Assembly (NCBI RefSeq): GCF_900519355.1
Contig: NZ_ULHE01000004.1
Coordinates: forward strand, 124,001-188,000
Origin: Corynebacterium lactis
GTDB lineage: Bacteria; Actinomycetota; Actinomycetes; Mycobacteriales; Mycobacteriaceae
Reading direction: 5' to 3'
DNA length: 64,000 nt
In this document: in pieces, positions 18,769 to 29,576 of the stretch
Numbering within the stretch: the stretch's first letter is position 1
How the letters are laid out: every line of letters starts with the position of its first letter
Translations under genes and position numbers: made by a program
The notes under the pieces: generated by a model
The model's input: the letters and a program-made list of their open reading frames with translations, nothing else
Database searches by the model: none
What the model was told of the DNA's origin: nothing

Positions 18769-20221
18769 TCACCTTCCTCGCCCACTCCGCGAACAGGTCT
18801 CCCCTCTCCGCCATACCCGAGTACATGTCCAGGCTCGCCGCAGCCGGGGCCAGGAGCACCACATCGCCTGCCGACGCATATTCGGCGGCGGCCATGCATG
18901 CCTTCGCCATGGCATCGACTTTGTCGGTATCCGTAATCGGCGTGACGGGGACAGCCGGAGCGATACGGGTCAGGGCGTCGCAAATCTCCTGGCGGTCCGC
19001 GCCGAGGACGACGACTGCCTGCAGGCGATGAGCGTGCTTGGCAATCAGCGGAGCGATGTCCGCGCCCTTCAACTGGCCGCCGGCGATCCACACCACGCGG
19101 TCGTGGCCCGACAGCGCCGCGTCTGCCGCGTGTGGGTTCGTCGCCTTGGAGTCGTCGATCCACGGGACACCCGCGTAGTCGAAGACGACCTGACCGCGGT
19201 GTGCCCGGACCTCGAAGGAACCCAGAGCCGTCGCAATCGCCTCGGGCGCAGTGCCAATACTGCGGGCCAGGGCCGTCGCGGCCACAGCGTCGAGAACTCC
19301 GGCACGGCCGGGAGGAGAAATACCCGTTGCGGGGGCGATGACAACGCCCTCCCCCAGGTTCTCCTCCTCAGTACCGAAGGCGCGGTCGACGATCATGCCG
19401 TCCCGCACACCGACCTGGTTCGCCTCCGGGATGGCATCGGTGAACCCGACAGGGTCGCCCGCGAGCTCTCCCGCAGCGCGCATGCGCTCGACGTGCTCCA
19501 CGACGTCCGCGTCATCGACGCCGTAGATGGCGGTCTCACCGAGCAGCGCCCGGGTCTTGTCGCGCCCGTAGGCGTCGTAGGAGCCGTGCCAGTCGATATG
19601 GTCCTCAGCGAGGTTGAGCAAAACTCCCGCGTCCGGCCGCAGGTTCGGCGCCCAGTGGAGTTGGAAGCTCGATAGCTCCGCGGCCAACACCTCGATGCGT
19701 GGCTCGGCCTTCAGCGCATCGTGCAGCGCGACGCCGATGTTTCCGACGGCACTGCCGCGCGGGCCGAGCATCTCGGCCAGCATCGACGTCGTGGTCGTCT
19801 TACCGTTCGTGCCGGTGACCACCAGCCACTGACGCTTCGGGCCCCACAGTTCCGCTCGGTCACCGGCAAAGGCGACCGCAACATCGCCGACGACCGGGAC
19901 GTCAGCGTCCCGCGCGGCGAGGAACAGCGCGCTGTCCGGGCGCCAACCCGGGGACGTGACCACGGCGGCCGCGTCGGCAAGCAGTTCGACGGCCTGCGCG
20001 GAGGAAACGCAGCGGATGCCGAAGTCCCCGGCGACCGACTGGCCCAGCGACGAGTCGTCGACCAGGACGATGTCGGGGCAGGACATATCCTGCAACATCG
20101 AAATGGCGCCACGCCCGGAGACCCCGGCGCCGGCCACCAGAGTACGACCAGAGCGCACCACAGCGACTAAATCAACGTTTCGGATATCGGTGGGATTGGT
20201 CGAGTCTGGTGAGTTAATCAT
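18752..20221 (-). CDS. murD: UDP-N-acetylmuramoyl-L-alanine--D-glutamate ligase
   Basis: A 489-residue Mur ligase adding D-Glu. The N-terminal UDP-binding domain reads [18 protein letters not shown], the ATP site [20 protein letters not shown] is near residue 140, and the central segment [18 protein letters not shown] is typical. The C-terminal domain contains [17 protein letters not shown] and [13 protein letters not shown]. It overlaps mraY by 4 bp and ftsW by 17 bp, so this part of the cluster is tightly coupled. Confidence 0.97.
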   Translation of the reverse strand: MINSPDSTNPTDIRNVDLVAVVRSGRTLVAGAGVSGRGAISMLQDMSCPDIVLVDDSSLGQSVAGDFGIRCVSSAQAVELLADAAAVVTSPGWRPDSALFLAARDADVPVVGDVAVAFAGDRAELWGPKRQWLVVTGTNGKTTTTSMLAEMLGPRGSAVGNIGVALHDALKAEPRIEVLAAELSSFQLHWAPNLRPDAGVLLNLAEDHIDWHGSYDAYGRDKTRALLGETAIYGVDDADVVEHVERMRAAGELAGDPVGFTDAIPEANQVGVRDGMIVDRAFGTEEENLGEGVVIAPATGISPPGRAGVLDAVAATALARSIGTAPEAIATALGSFEVRAHRGQVVFDYAGVPWIDDSKATNPHAADAALSGHDRVVWIAGGQLKGADIAPLIAKHAHRLQAVVVLGADRQEICDALTRIAPAVPVTPITDTDKVDAMAKACMAAAEYASAGDVVLLAPAAASLDMYSGMAERGDLFAEWARKVNATDG

Positions 20222-21324
20222 TGAAATACGCCTACCTGAGATAGCCAGTCACTGTAGAAGATTGCAGCGCCGAGCATGTTAAAGATGCCTGCCAGCAGCC
20301 AGAAACGCACGACGACGGTCGTCTCGGCCCAGCCACCATTTTCGAAGTGGTGGTGAATCGGGGCCATGCGGAATACGCGCTTGCCGGTCGTCTGGAAGAC
20401 CGCGATCTGAATGGCAACGGAAGTGACCTCCATCACGAAGATGAAGCCCACGATGACCATGAGCAGTTCGGTCTTGGTCACAAACGACAGGCCGGCGACG
20501 AGGCCACCGAGCGCCAGGGACCCGGTGTCACCCATGAAGATCTTCGCCGGGGCCGCGTTCCACCACAGGAAGCCGAGGCAGGCGCCGAGGCCCGCGACGG
20601 CGATAACCGAGATGTCCAGCGGGTCGCGGACCTCGTAGCAGCCGGTGCCGAGGGCGACCTCGCAGGAATTGCGGAACTGCCAGAAAGTAATCGCGGTGTA
20701 GGTTCCCAGCAGCAGCGCAGTCGTGCCGGCGGCCAGGCCGTCGAGGCCATCGGTCAGATTCACCGCGTTCGTCCACGCCGCGATGACGATGTAGACGAAA
20801 ACGAGGAAGACAATAATGCCGATCCACACCGGGCCGGGGGCCAGGTTCAAGATCGGGATATCGCGGGTCAGCGACAGGTTCGTCGAACCCGGGGTCAGAC
20901 CGGAGGCGTCCGGGAACTGCAGCAGCAGGACGCCGAAGAACAGGGCCGCGGCGAGCTGGCCCAGCAGCTTCGCAGTCTTGTTCAGCCCGAGGTTGCGCCC
21001 CTTATACAGCTTGATGAAGTCATCGGCGAAACCCAGCGCTCCCATTGCCAGCATCAGGAACAGGACCAAGAGGCCGGAGGCCGAGGGGCCCACGCCAGTC
21101 TGGATATACGTGATCACGTGGGAGACGAAGTAGCCGAGGACGATACCGGCGATGATCGCGATACCGCCCATCGTCGGGGTGCCTCGCTTGCGGAAGTGGC
21201 TCTTCGGCCCCTCCTCGCGGATCTCCTGGCCGAGCCCCTCCGCAGAGAACTTGCGGATCAGCATCGGTGTCAAAAAGACACTCACAAGGAATGCAATCGC
21301 ACCACTGAGAATAAGTTGAATCAC
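20218..21324 (-). CDS. mraY: Phospho-N-acetylmuramoyl-pentapeptide transferase
   Basis: A 368-residue polytopic enzyme that loads phospho-MurNAc-pentapeptide on undecaprenyl phosphate to form lipid I. About ten hydrophobic segments are visible. Catalytic loops: [12 protein letters not shown] (Asp pair) near residue 98, [15 protein letters not shown] near residue 185, and [13 protein letters not shown] near residue 262, with the family HHHFE motif at [15 protein letters not shown]. Its start abuts the murF stop with no gap, and its end overlaps murD by 4 bp. Confidence 0.98.
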   Translation of the reverse strand: MIQLILSGAIAFLVSVFLTPMLIRKFSAEGLGQEIREEGPKSHFRKRGTPTMGGIAIIAGIVLGYFVSHVITYIQTGVGPSASGLLVLFLMLAMGALGFADDFIKLYKGRNLGLNKTAKLLGQLAAALFFGVLLLQFPDASGLTPGSTNLSLTRDIPILNLAPGPVWIGIIVFLVFVYIVIAAWTNAVNLTDGLDGLAAGTTALLLGTYTAITFWQFRNSCEVALGTGCYEVRDPLDISVIAVAGLGACLGFLWWNAAPAKIFMGDTGSLALGGLVAGLSFVTKTELLMVIVGFIFVMEVTSVAIQIAVFQTTGKRVFRMAPIHHHFENGGWAETTVVVRFWLLAGIFNMLGAAIFYSDWLSQVGVFQ

Positions 21325-22836
21325 TTACTTTTCCTCTTCGCTTTCACCGTCAGCATTGTCCTGCGCCGCGGCGACGAGCGCGTCAGCAACGCGCCACATG
21401 CCATCCGCGTAGGAGGCCTTCACCAATACGACGTCCGCGGGGCCCAGATTTGCCGCCACGAATTCGGCGGCGGCCTCCGTGTCCCGCACCATAGAAGTAT
21501 TTAACCCCAACTCGCCCGCTTTATCGGCGAGGGCACGCACATTCGCGCTTTCTCCCACAGCGACCAGGCGACCGATACCCCGCTGCGCGAGGTATTCCGC
21601 CAGCGCCTCGTGCTCGGCCACCGCTGCTTCGCCCAACTCGCCCATCTGGCCGAGCACGGCCCACGATGTCGCGTGACGACGCGCGCGCGACGACCGTGCC
21701 AGCGCGTCGATGCCGGCGCGCATGGAGTCCGGATTGGCATTGTACGAGTCGTTGATGACGATGACGCCGCTCGGCAACTCTTGGACGTCCATCCGGCGTT
21801 CGGACGCCGCGACGTGGTCGTTGAGCGCGGCGGCGACCTGGGCCGGCGCGATACCTGCCTCCACGGCGACCGCTACCGCCGCCAGCGCGTTGGCGACCTG
21901 GTGGGCGCCGAAAACCTGCAGCTTGATGGGGAACGTCTCGCCCGTCGGCACGTGCAGGGTAAAGGAGGCCCGGGCCATGTCGTCCTCAACGATGTCCGTC
22001 GCCCGGTAATCGGCGTCCGTGTTGGACGCGTCGGTGGAAAAATAGACGACCTTCGCGCGGGTGCGCGGCGCCATGCCAGCCACATATGCGTCATCGGCGT
22101 TGAGCACCGCCACTCCGCCGTCCTCGGCTGCGGGCAATGCCTCCACCAGCTCGCCCTTGGCCTTGGCGATGATCTCGCGGGAGCCGAATTCACCGAGGTG
22201 GGCAGTGCCGACGTTGAGAACGGCGCCAATTGTCGGCGGCGCAATCTGGGCTAAGTGGGCGATATGTCCCACGCCGCGCGCGCTCATCTCCGCGACGAGG
22301 TACTTCGTCTCCTCGGTGCACTGCAGCACCGTATAGGGGTGGCCGATCTCGTTGTTGAAGGAACCCTTCGGCGCCACGGTCGGGCCGTCGGTCCGAAGCA
22401 GGGTCGCCATCATGTCCTTGGTCGAGGTCTTTCCCGCGGAACCGGTGACGCCAATGACATGCAGATTCTTCGCGGACAGTGCGTCCACAAGGTAACGCGC
22501 GAGCTTGCCGAGCGCCTCCAGCACCGCCGCACCGGAGCCGTCCGGGTCGTGTGCGAAAGCGTCGGCGTTGGAGTCCTGCTTACCCAGGGGCGTAACGACG
22601 ACCGCCGGTTGCCCCACGTCGCGCGCAGCCAGAGCTAGTGTCGCCCCGGAAGCAACGGCCTGCTCGATGAAGTCATGACCATCGACGCGCGCACCTGGCA
22701 GCGCCAGGAAGATCGAGCCTTCGGTGACCTTTCGGGAGTCGAACTCCGCGGGCTTGTAGACCCGCGCTTCCGGATCGACATGCACCAGCTCGCCGCCCAC
22801 GATACGGGCGACGTCCTTGGCTGTCAGGCTAATCAT
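21325..22836 (-). CDS. murF: UDP-MurNAc-tripeptide--D-Ala-D-Ala ligase
   Basis: A 503-residue Mur ligase adding D-Ala-D-Ala to complete the pentapeptide. The start is set at MISLTAKDVARIVGGEL (22836); the frame is open upstream but that part lies inside murE. The P-loop is VIGVTGSAGKTSTKDMMATLL near residue 117, the carbamylated-Lys region follows, and NDSYNANPDSMRAGI is the C-terminal domain signature. Four bases separate it from murE, and it abuts mraY. Confidence 0.97.
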   Translation of the reverse strand: MISLTAKDVARIVGGELVHVDPEARVYKPAEFDSRKVTEGSIFLALPGARVDGHDFIEQAVASGATLALAARDVGQPAVVVTPLGKQDSNADAFAHDPDGSGAAVLEALGKLARYLVDALSAKNLHVIGVTGSAGKTSTKDMMATLLRTDGPTVAPKGSFNNEIGHPYTVLQCTEETKYLVAEMSARGVGHIAHLAQIAPPTIGAVLNVGTAHLGEFGSREIIAKAKGELVEALPAAEDGGVAVLNADDAYVAGMAPRTRAKVVYFSTDASNTDADYRATDIVEDDMARASFTLHVPTGETFPIKLQVFGAHQVANALAAVAVAVEAGIAPAQVAAALNDHVAASERRMDVQELPSGVIVINDSYNANPDSMRAGIDALARSSRARRHATSWAVLGQMGELGEAAVAEHEALAEYLAQRGIGRLVAVGESANVRALADKAGELGLNTSMVRDTEAAAEFVAANLGPADVVLVKASYADGMWRVADALVAAAQDNADGESEEEK

Positions 22837-22840
22837 TGTC

Positions 22841-24454
22841 TCAAGCGTCCTTGGAAGTAGTTGGCTGTGATGTAGTTGATGTCGTTGATGTTGCTGCGGA
22901 TGTTGTCGTGGCGCCGTTGCGATCAACAAGCGCCTGGCGCAGTTGCTCCCGGTCATCGAAGGGGTGGATCACTCCCCCGATATCCTGTCCCGTTTCATGC
23001 CCCTTACCTGCGATGACAATACTGTCACCAGATTCGGCCACCTCGACAGCACGCCGGATTGCCGCGCCGCGATCACCGATTTCTTCGATAGTGGCGTCAG
23101 AGTGGGCGTCGTAAGCCCCGTCCAGGACCGAGGCACGTATCGCTGCTGGGTCCTCCGAGCGGGGGTTGTCGTCGGTGACAATGACGATGTCCGCACCCTT
23201 GGCCGCGGCCTCGCCCATGATGGGTCGCTTGGCCCGGTCCCGGTCGCCTCCCGCTCCGACGACCGCGATGACGCGCCCCGACGTCTGAGCCCTCAAGGTT
23301 GCCAGCACCTCGGCGACGGCCGCGGGCTTGTGCGCGTAGTCCACTACGGCGAGGAAGTCCTGGCCTTCGTCGATACGCTCCATTCGGCCCGGCACCCGGA
23401 CCTGCCCCAGCCCGGACTGTGCCTTCGGGGAGTCCTGCCCGATCGCGGACAGGACTGCCCAGGCAACGGCCGCGTTCGCGACGTTGAAGGCGCCCGGCAG
23501 CGGCACGTCGATAGCGACGGAGTCCTTTCCATCGCACGTCAGCGACGCGGATTGCAGTCCATTCGGTGCGACCGTGGCACCCGCGGCACGCCACCGGTGC
23601 CGGACGGGGACATGCGGGGTCTGCGTCGAGGTCCTGTGCTCGGTTTCGACCGTGGAAATTGCCACCGAGGGGTTTTGTCCGGCGACCTCGGCCATGCGCA
23701 CTCCCCAATCATCGTCGACACAGACGACCGCGTTTGGCGCGTGCAGGGGCCCGTCGGCGTCGAAAAGCAGTGCTTTTGCCTGGAAGTACTCCTCCAACGT
23801 GTTGTGGAAGTCCAGGTGATCCTGGGAGAGGTTGAGGAAACATCCGACATCGAATTTCACGCCGTTGACACGGCCCAGCGACAGCGCGTGGGAAGAGACC
23901 TCCATGACCACGTGCGTCACGCCCTCGGCGAGCATCTGATGGAACAGGCGCTGCAGGGCTGGGGCCTCCGGGGTGGTGAGGCTCGAGGGAACCTTTCGGC
24001 CGTTGATGCGGGTGCCGGTGGTGCCGATGATGCCGGTGCTGCAACCGGCGGCCAGGAGCGATCCTTCCAGCAGATACGTCGTTGTGGTCTTGCCCGAGGT
24101 ACCGGTGACTCCGATGACCGTCAGCGATTCGGAGGGATGCCCGTGGATTTCGGCGGCGACATGCCCCATGACGTCACGGACGCTGTCGACCACGAGGACC
24201 GGGCGGGAATCGCCCTGGGCGCGGATGATCTCTGCCCCGGCGGTGTCCGTCAACACGGCGACGGCCTGCGACTGCCCGACGAAACGCGCGCCATGCGTCT
24301 TCGTGCCGGGTACCGCGGCAAACATGCCACCGGGACCGACCTCGGCCGCGTTTAGCTCAATTCCGGAAATATCCAGCCCCAAGGCCTCGTCCGCTGTGAT
24401 TCCGTCGAGGCGTCCCTGGGAAAGGTCGCGCAACTTCGCAAGGGTGGCGGTCAT
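22841..24454 (-). CDS. murE: UDP-MurNAc-L-Ala-D-Glu--meso-diaminopimelate ligase
   Basis: A 537-residue Mur ligase adding the third residue of the stem. The motif DDNPRSEDP (about residue 410) is the meso-diaminopimelate specificity motif, matching the DAP-type wall of Corynebacterium. P-loop VIGVTGTSGKTTTTYLLEGS is near residue 115 and LNLSQDHLDFHNTLEEYF near residue 195. The start is placed at MTATLAKLRDLSQGR (24454); the seven codons upstream are unlike the family. The last 35 residues are a Thr/Ser-rich tail. Confidence 0.96.
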   Translation of the reverse strand: MTATLAKLRDLSQGRLDGITADEALGLDISGIELNAAEVGPGGMFAAVPGTKTHGARFVGQSQAVAVLTDTAGAEIIRAQGDSRPVLVVDSVRDVMGHVAAEIHGHPSESLTVIGVTGTSGKTTTTYLLEGSLLAAGCSTGIIGTTGTRINGRKVPSSLTTPEAPALQRLFHQMLAEGVTHVVMEVSSHALSLGRVNGVKFDVGCFLNLSQDHLDFHNTLEEYFQAKALLFDADGPLHAPNAVVCVDDDWGVRMAEVAGQNPSVAISTVETEHRTSTQTPHVPVRHRWRAAGATVAPNGLQSASLTCDGKDSVAIDVPLPGAFNVANAAVAWAVLSAIGQDSPKAQSGLGQVRVPGRMERIDEGQDFLAVVDYAHKPAAVAEVLATLRAQTSGRVIAVVGAGGDRDRAKRPIMGEAAAKGADIVIVTDDNPRSEDPAAIRASVLDGAYDAHSDATIEEIGDRGAAIRRAVEVAESGDSIVIAGKGHETGQDIGGVIHPFDDREQLRQALVDRNGATTTSAATSTTSTTSQPTTSKDA

Positions 24455-24580
24455 TGGCGATGTCCCTCTTTTCAATCGTTGTGGTGGGTGTCGAACCGAT
24501 TTCAGTTATTGCGTTTGGCGGCCAGCGCTGTGGTTCGCGTTGGCGTCGCGCACGTGTATTTTCAACCGTGGCTTCTCATG

Positions 24581-26670
24581 CTACGGCTGCAACAGCAGCT
24601 TGCCCTCCCTCGGAGCGGACAGCGGGACGTTGTAGCGGTTGAGCGCCCACGCCGCGATGTCCTTGAACAACGGCGCGGCCGACTGCCCGCCCTGACCGTG
24701 GACGCCGCGCACGGGCTCGTCGAGCATAATGCCGATGACGAAACGGGGGTTATCCGCTGGCGCGATACCCGCGAAGGTGATGTAGTACTGCGAGTTCGAG
24801 TATGCCCCGGTGTCCGGATCGACCTTCTGCGCAGTTCCCGTCTTGCCCGTCAACCGGTAGCCCTCCAGGCCGTTTCCGGCGGCCGTACCCGACTGGTGTC
24901 CGCTTGGGTCAGACTGCAGCACGGACTCAAACATCGACCGCACCGTCGAGGCAGTCTCCGGGCTGATGACCCGGACAGGATCCGGCCTCGGTGCCGCGGT
25001 CTTCGTGCCGTCCGGGGCAATCGTCGAGCGCACGATGCGGGGTGCCACACGCTCGCCGTCGTTGGCAATCGTCTGGTAGATGCCCGTCATCTGCAGCAGC
25101 GTCATAGCCATGCCCTGCCCGATCGGCAGGTTCGCGAACGTTCCGCCGGACCACTGTGGCCGCTGTGGCACGAGCCCCGCCGACTCGCCGGGGAGCTCAA
25201 TATTCGTCGACTGCCCCAGCCCGAAAAGGTGGAGCATCTCCGCGAAGCGTCCTGGCCGAGGCGCTGGGCCAGCATGAGCGTTCCGACGTTAGAGGACTTG
25301 CCGAACACGCCAGTCGTCGTAAAGCCCTCGGTGCCGTGCTCCCACGCATCGCGGACGGTGACCCCTGACATCTCGATGCTGCCGGGGACCTGGAGAACCT
25401 CGTCCGGTTTCGTGACTCCGTCCTCGATAGCGGCAGCAGCCGTGATGATCTTCGCGACAGAACCGGGCTCGAACGGATTCGAAACAGCGGAATTGCCGAT
25501 GGTACGACCGGCGTCGACCTCCTTGCCGATGTCGCGGTTCGGGTTCGCGGTATCGGCCTGCGCCATCGCCAGTACCTCTCCGGTTTTGGCGTCGAGGACC
25601 ACGGCCGAGGCATTCTTAGCGCCCGAGTTGGCCTTTGCCTGATTCAACTGCTGCTGGACGAAGTACTGCATGTCAAGATCCAGCGTCAGCTCGTAGGTCG
25701 TGCCGTCCACGGCAGGATGGACGTTGCGAGTAGAACCGGGAATAGCGACACCGTTTTGGGCGATATCGATGGTCTTGCCACCGTTAATGCCCTGCAGGCG
25801 TGCGTCGCGGGAGGCCTCGAAGCCAAACTGGCCGACGCCGTCCATACCGATCTTGCCGATGATATTCGCGCCGGTCGCACCGTTCGGGTACTGGCGGATA
25901 TCCTGGCGCTCGGACACCAGCTCGGAGAACTTGTCGACGACCTTTTGCGCCTTGTCCGGGTCCACGTTGCGCACCAGGACCTGATAGGTGCTCTCTGAGT
26001 CGCGGAGCTTCTTCAAAATCTCGGAGGAGCTAATCCCGGCGGGACGCTCCTGCACGCTCAACTCCTCTGGCGCCTCCGTTGACTGCCGGCGACGCTTGTC
26101 GTTCGCCTTATCTTCGTCAAGATCCTTCACGCCCAGCAACTTCGGCAATTCAGTTGCAATCTGTTGCGTGCGCTCTTCGAACGTACCGAAGTCCTCCGGC
26201 CAGCGCTGGTGCCTTTCGTCGAGCAGCTTGCGCAGGCTCTTGGGGTGGACCGTAATGCTCCTGGCTTCCATGGTGAATGCCAGCTGCGCACCATTGCGGT
26301 CCAAAATGGCCCCGCGCCGAGCGGCATCGACGACCTCCACGGTGCGCTGTTCCTGCGCCGCTGCCGATAGGTCCGGTCCGACCACGAGCTGCACCCACGC
26401 CAGGCGGGCGATGATGACCACCACCGCAATTGCTCCGAAAAACTGGAGCCAATTGCGGCGTCGGATGAAGTCCGACGGCGACGTCCGCAGCTGCGCCGCG
26501 GAGCTAACCCTGCCACTTCTTCCGGCCCCCGCCCCAGCCAGCCGCGCCGACAGCCCCCGGGCCTCCTTACGACGTTGAGGCGCATCCTCGCGGGGCTCTA
26601 GCCGATACGCGCGCTCACCAAAGTCACGTCGCCCTCCACGATTGGGAAAATCGTCTCTAGGTCGAGTCAT
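24581..26670 (-). CDS. pbpB: Septal transpeptidase PbpB (FtsI/PBP3), frameshifted as written
   Basis: A class B penicillin-binding protein cross-linking septal peptidoglycan with FtsW. An Arg-rich cytoplasmic tail of about 60 residues precedes one membrane helix (about residues 72-92). The dimerisation domain begins RRGAILDRNGAQLAF. Active-site motifs are SVAK (in EPGSVAKIITAAAA), SSN (in FGKSSNVGTLML) and KTG (in LTGKTGTAQKVDP). SSN and KTG lie in different frames as written: the frame breaks near 25249, where GACGCTTC should read GACCGCTTC. One added C gives LGQDRFAEMLHLFG and a 696-residue protein of normal size. Since pbpB is essential in relatives, a sequencing error is more likely than a real mutation. 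No PASTA domain is seen. Confidence 0.93.
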
Positions 26671-26737
26671 GCGTTAATGCTTTCTACTTTTCGATATCGG
26701 CGAGCGCACGCCGCGTCAGCGACATACCCGAGCGTGT

Positions 26738-26761
26738 GGCCAGCCCTTCGTGCGGCTGGCC
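26738..26761. other. Stem-loop between ftsL and pbpB
   Basis: An 8-bp perfect stem GGCCAGCC / GGCTGGCC with an 8-base loop in the 170-bp ftsL-pbpB gap. No T-tract follows on either strand, so it is not a classic terminator; mRNA processing or stability is possible. Confidence 0.45.
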
Positions 26762-26840
26762 CCTCACTCTACTGACGAAACGGCTATAGGTTTGTAGATT
26801 TTACCGCCACATCGGCTCGACTCGGAGTATTGACAGGCTC

Positions 26841-27592
26841 CTACTGCGCGGGCGCCGGAGCCGGAGCGGGCGCCGGCGCAGGTGCTGGTGCCGGAGCAGC
26901 AGGAGCCGGAGCAGCAGGAGCCTGGTGATTCTGCGGAGCGTACGGAGCGGTCGCCGGAAGCGACGACTGCCCCGGCACCGCCTCTTCAATCGCGGGAGCC
27001 TGCATACCCGGAACGTTCGCCGTCTCCTTCGGATCGGACGAAGCGCGTGCGGGCGCGTCGGCGCAGCCCCGTTCAGATCGGAGATTCCCTGAGTCTTCGG
27101 GTCGCCGGGCCGGACCTCAACGACCTCACCGTTCGGGCCTACCGTCAAGATTGCAGGCTGCTCGGGATTTACCATGCCCTCCGCGGCAGCGCGGTGCGCA
27201 ATCTCTCCCGTCGACTGCAGGTACGCCACGTCTCGCTCGAGCACCTCGATGGAGTTGCGCAGCTGCGCCTCCTTCTCCTGCGCGGCGCTGAGCTCCAGCG
27301 ACTTCGACGTCGATGCAGCCGACAGGACCATGGCTAGAACAATGCCGATGACAACGATCGTGCTGGCGATAACCACCTGGGCGACCTTGCGTCGATTGCG
27401 GGGAGCCGCGACAATATTTCGGCGACCGCGAATCGACACGACCTGCTTCGAGCCGGTCCGCCCAAACTTGCGCTGCGGCGCAACGCGCCCCGGCCGCAGG
27501 CTCTTCTGCGTCCGAGTACCGGTGTCGGCAGCCGTGGACGGCCCGCGGAAGGACTGCCGGTAAGGGGCATTCTCCGTGATTGTCGTTGCCAT
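26841..27592 (-). CDS. ftsL: FtsL-like septum protein with Pro/Ala tail (frameshifted as written)
   Basis: Position between rsmH and pbpB, a basic N-terminus of about 70 residues, one membrane helix (VVIASTIVVIGIVLAMVL) and a following coiled coil (LELSAAQEKEAQLRNSIEV, then VAYLQSTGEIAHRAAAEGM) identify the FtsL/FtsB-like divisome protein. As written, after SDLNGAAPTR the frame turns Arg-rich and runs to 26801. Adding one C at the CC opposite 27060-27061 restores an acidic then Pro/Ala/Gln tail ending APAPAQ with a TAG at 26841-26843, for a protein of about 250 residues. The tail is longer than in most FtsL proteins. It starts about 60 bp after rsmH. Confidence 0.85.
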
Positions 27593-27653
27593 GCTTGTTG
27601 CTCTCTCCAGTACGTAGGTTTTTGTGTGGTCAGTTCCGGCGATGTCCGGCCCT

Positions 27654-28694
27654 TTAGTCCGGCCGAATTCGCTCGATACAGCGAACTCTCACCGGAGCGG
27701 CTCGCGGATTGTCTTCAATTTCGCTTGCCGACGCCTTTTCCGCGCCCCTCGTGATAAGTGCAAAGCGGGGCTCATGCCCGGGCAATTCCATCGGCAAGCC
27801 GGGCGGCGTCGTCGATTTGATTCGCTGCGCGAAGTCCTTCTTGACGATGCGGTCCTCAAGGCTCTGGTAGCTCATGAACACCGCGCGCCCTGACACCGCC
27901 AGGGCCTCACAGGTCATCGGCAGGACATTCTCCAGGGCCTCGAGCTCGCGGTTGACCTCAACGCGAAGGGCCTGGAACGTCCGCTTGGCCGGATGCCCGC
28001 CCGTGCGCCGGGACGCCGCCGGGATGGCGTCGTAAAGCAGCTCGACGAGGCGACCCGAGGTGGTGAAGGGGCTGACCTCACGTTCCCTCACGATTGCGGA
28101 GGCGATGCGACCGGCGAAGCGTTCGTCGCCGTACGTCGACAGGATGCGCGCAATGTCGCCGTGAGAGTAGGTGTTGAGGATGTCCGCGGCCGTGATGCCC
28201 TGGGTGGCGTCCATGCGCATATCCAGCGGCGCGTCGACGCGGTAGGCAAAACCGCGATTGACCTGGTCCAGCTGCATGGAGGAGACACCGAGGTCAAACA
28301 GGGCGCCGGCAAGGCCACGCTCCGCGACGCGGGCGAGAATCTCGGATGCGTCAGTGGCCCCTGCGGAAGGAGCAACCTGCCCGGCCAGCACGTCGGCCAG
28401 CGCGTCGAAGCGGACGCGGAAGCCGACGAAGCGATCGCCGAAGGGCGCGAGGCGCTGCTCTGCGTCGCGAAGTGCGTTGTCATCCCGGTCGAGGCCGATG
28501 ACGCACAGATCAGGGTAAGTCGCGAGCAGGTGTTCCGTATGGCCGCCCGCCCCGAGCGTCCCGTCGACGACGACGGCGTTGCCCCCGAGGGCGAGGATTC
28601 CGGGCTCGAGGAGTTCCGTTACCCGGTGCAGCAAAACGGGGACATGACCGAATTCGCCTGACTTGCGATCGCCAGCGGACTTGTAATCCGGCAT
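27654..28694 (-). CDS. rsmH: 16S rRNA (cytosine-1402-N4)-methyltransferase
   Basis: A 346-residue SAM-dependent methyltransferase (MraW) modifying C1402 of 16S rRNA. Family motifs: [31 protein letters not shown] for SAM binding, [20 protein letters not shown], and the C-terminal [16 protein letters not shown]. The ATG at 28694 follows a strong GGAGGGAAC ribosome-binding site. About 290 bp and a terminator-like hairpin separate it from mraZ, so it likely has its own promoter or is attenuated. Confidence 0.97.
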   Translation of the reverse strand: MPDYKSAGDRKSGEFGHVPVLLHRVTELLEPGILALGGNAVVVDGTLGAGGHTEHLLATYPDLCVIGLDRDDNALRDAEQRLAPFGDRFVGFRVRFDALADVLAGQVAPSAGATDASEILARVAERGLAGALFDLGVSSMQLDQVNRGFAYRVDAPLDMRMDATQGITAADILNTYSHGDIARILSTYGDERFAGRIASAIVREREVSPFTTSGRLVELLYDAIPAASRRTGGHPAKRTFQALRVEVNRELEALENVLPMTCEALAVSGRAVFMSYQSLEDRIVKKDFAQRIKSTTPPGLPMELPGHEPRFALITRGAEKASASEIEDNPRAAPVRVRCIERIRPD

Positions 28695-28750
28695 GTTCCC
28701 TCCTTACTAGAGAATGCTCGCTAGATTGCTCACCTGAGGACTCCGCAGCG

Positions 28751-28772
28751 CTGCCATTCGACTGCCATTCGA
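28751..28772. repeat. 11-bp tandem duplication upstream of rsmH
   Basis: CTGCCATTCGA occurs twice in direct succession (28751-28761, 28762-28772), about 60 bp before the rsmH start in the mraZ-rsmH gap. Confidence 0.8.
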
Positions 28773-28813
28773 CAGGGCCCAAAAGGTTTCACGTCAATAA
28801 AGGTTGCTGAGAT

Positions 28814-28845
28814 AAAAAAGCGGGGATGTTCACAGGGCCCCGCCC
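28814..28845 (-). terminator. Terminator or attenuator between mraZ and rsmH
   Basis: On the minus strand GCGGGG and CCCCGC form a stem around a 12-base loop, followed by TTTTTTATC. It lies about 140 bp after mraZ and 120 bp before rsmH, so most mraZ transcripts should end here unless read-through is allowed. Confidence 0.8.
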
Positions 28846-28987
28846 GACGGAACCTGGTATCGGGGAAGTACACCAGGGGACATCGGACGGAGTCCGTGCG
28901 GACATTCCCTTTTTTAGTTGTCGCACCGGCCACAGCACGCCGCGGGCTTCGGAGATTCTCACAGCCTTCGCAATAGTCGCGTTAGCT

Positions 28988-29419
28988 CTAGAGAACCCCG
29001 AACAGCGATTCATCCTCGCCGTCCGAGAAGTCGGCCTCATGCTCAGCCTGGTAGGCCTCCCAGGACTCTTTGTCCCAGATCTCCAGAAAGTCAATAGAGC
29101 CGATTACGACGCATTCCTTAGAAAGGCCTGCGTACCGACGGTGATCGGCGGACAAGGTAATACGCCCCGATCCGTCCGGTCGCTGCTCGTCCGTGCTCGC
29201 TGCGAGGTTTCGGATAAATGCGCGCGCCTGAGTATTGGTGCGCGACGCCTTCGTCGCCCTCGTCGCCAGCTTGACGAACTCTTCCTTCGGATAGACCGCA
29301 AGCGAATGGTCCTGCCCTTTAGTCACCATCAGCCCACCTGCTAGTTCCTCACGGAACTTCGCCGGCAGCGTCAGACGCCCTTTGTCGTCGAGCTTCGGAG
29401 TGTAGGTGCCCAGAAACAT
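28988..29419 (-). CDS. mraZ: Transcriptional regulator MraZ
   Basis: A 143-residue AbrB-fold DNA-binding protein made of two SpoVT/MraZ repeats. The N-terminal repeat reads [20 protein letters not shown] and the second [20 protein letters not shown] with the motif [11 protein letters not shown]. In E. coli MraZ represses its own dcw promoter by binding TGGGN direct repeats with 5-base spacers. Three such repeats lie about 135-160 bp upstream of this start. A strong AAAGGAGG site precedes the ATG. It is followed by a terminator, so it may be monocistronic. Confidence 0.97.
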   Translation of the reverse strand: MFLGTYTPKLDDKGRLTLPAKFREELAGGLMVTKGQDHSLAVYPKEEFVKLATRATKASRTNTQARAFIRNLAASTDEQRPDGSGRITLSADHRRYAGLSKECVVIGSIDFLEIWDKESWEAYQAEHEADFSDGEDESLFGVL

Positions 29420-29551
29420 GCGTCACTGGCCTCCTTTTCCCCGTATACCGACGACGCGAACCACGCGAAGCGCCCGGCATACCCCTGACGCTTCAACCAG
29501 CCCTATCGGATATTCACTTCTGCAACATTGGCAACCTGAACCAACATCACG

Positions 29552-29576
29552 CCCCACTTTACCCCACTATCCCCCA
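29552..29576 (-). promoter_or_regulatory. MraZ operator: three TGGGG direct repeats with 5-base spacers
   Basis: Read on the minus strand: TGGGG-GATAG-TGGGG-TAAAG-TGGGG (29576 down to 29552), a strict 10-base period. This matches the known MraZ-binding arrangement (TGGGN repeats, N5 spacers) and sits upstream of mraZ itself, so autoregulation is the natural reading. Confidence 0.8.

Noticed and set aside
14251-18936. A 1561-codon open frame on the plus strand opposite murC, murG and ftsW
   Set aside because: It is antisense to three conserved genes, has Arg/Gly/His-rich composition and no recognisable domain.
24581-26670. Real decay of pbpB or other dcw genes
   Set aside because: The gene is essential in relatives, the rest of it is perfectly conserved, and the same kind of one-base loss recurs across the window.
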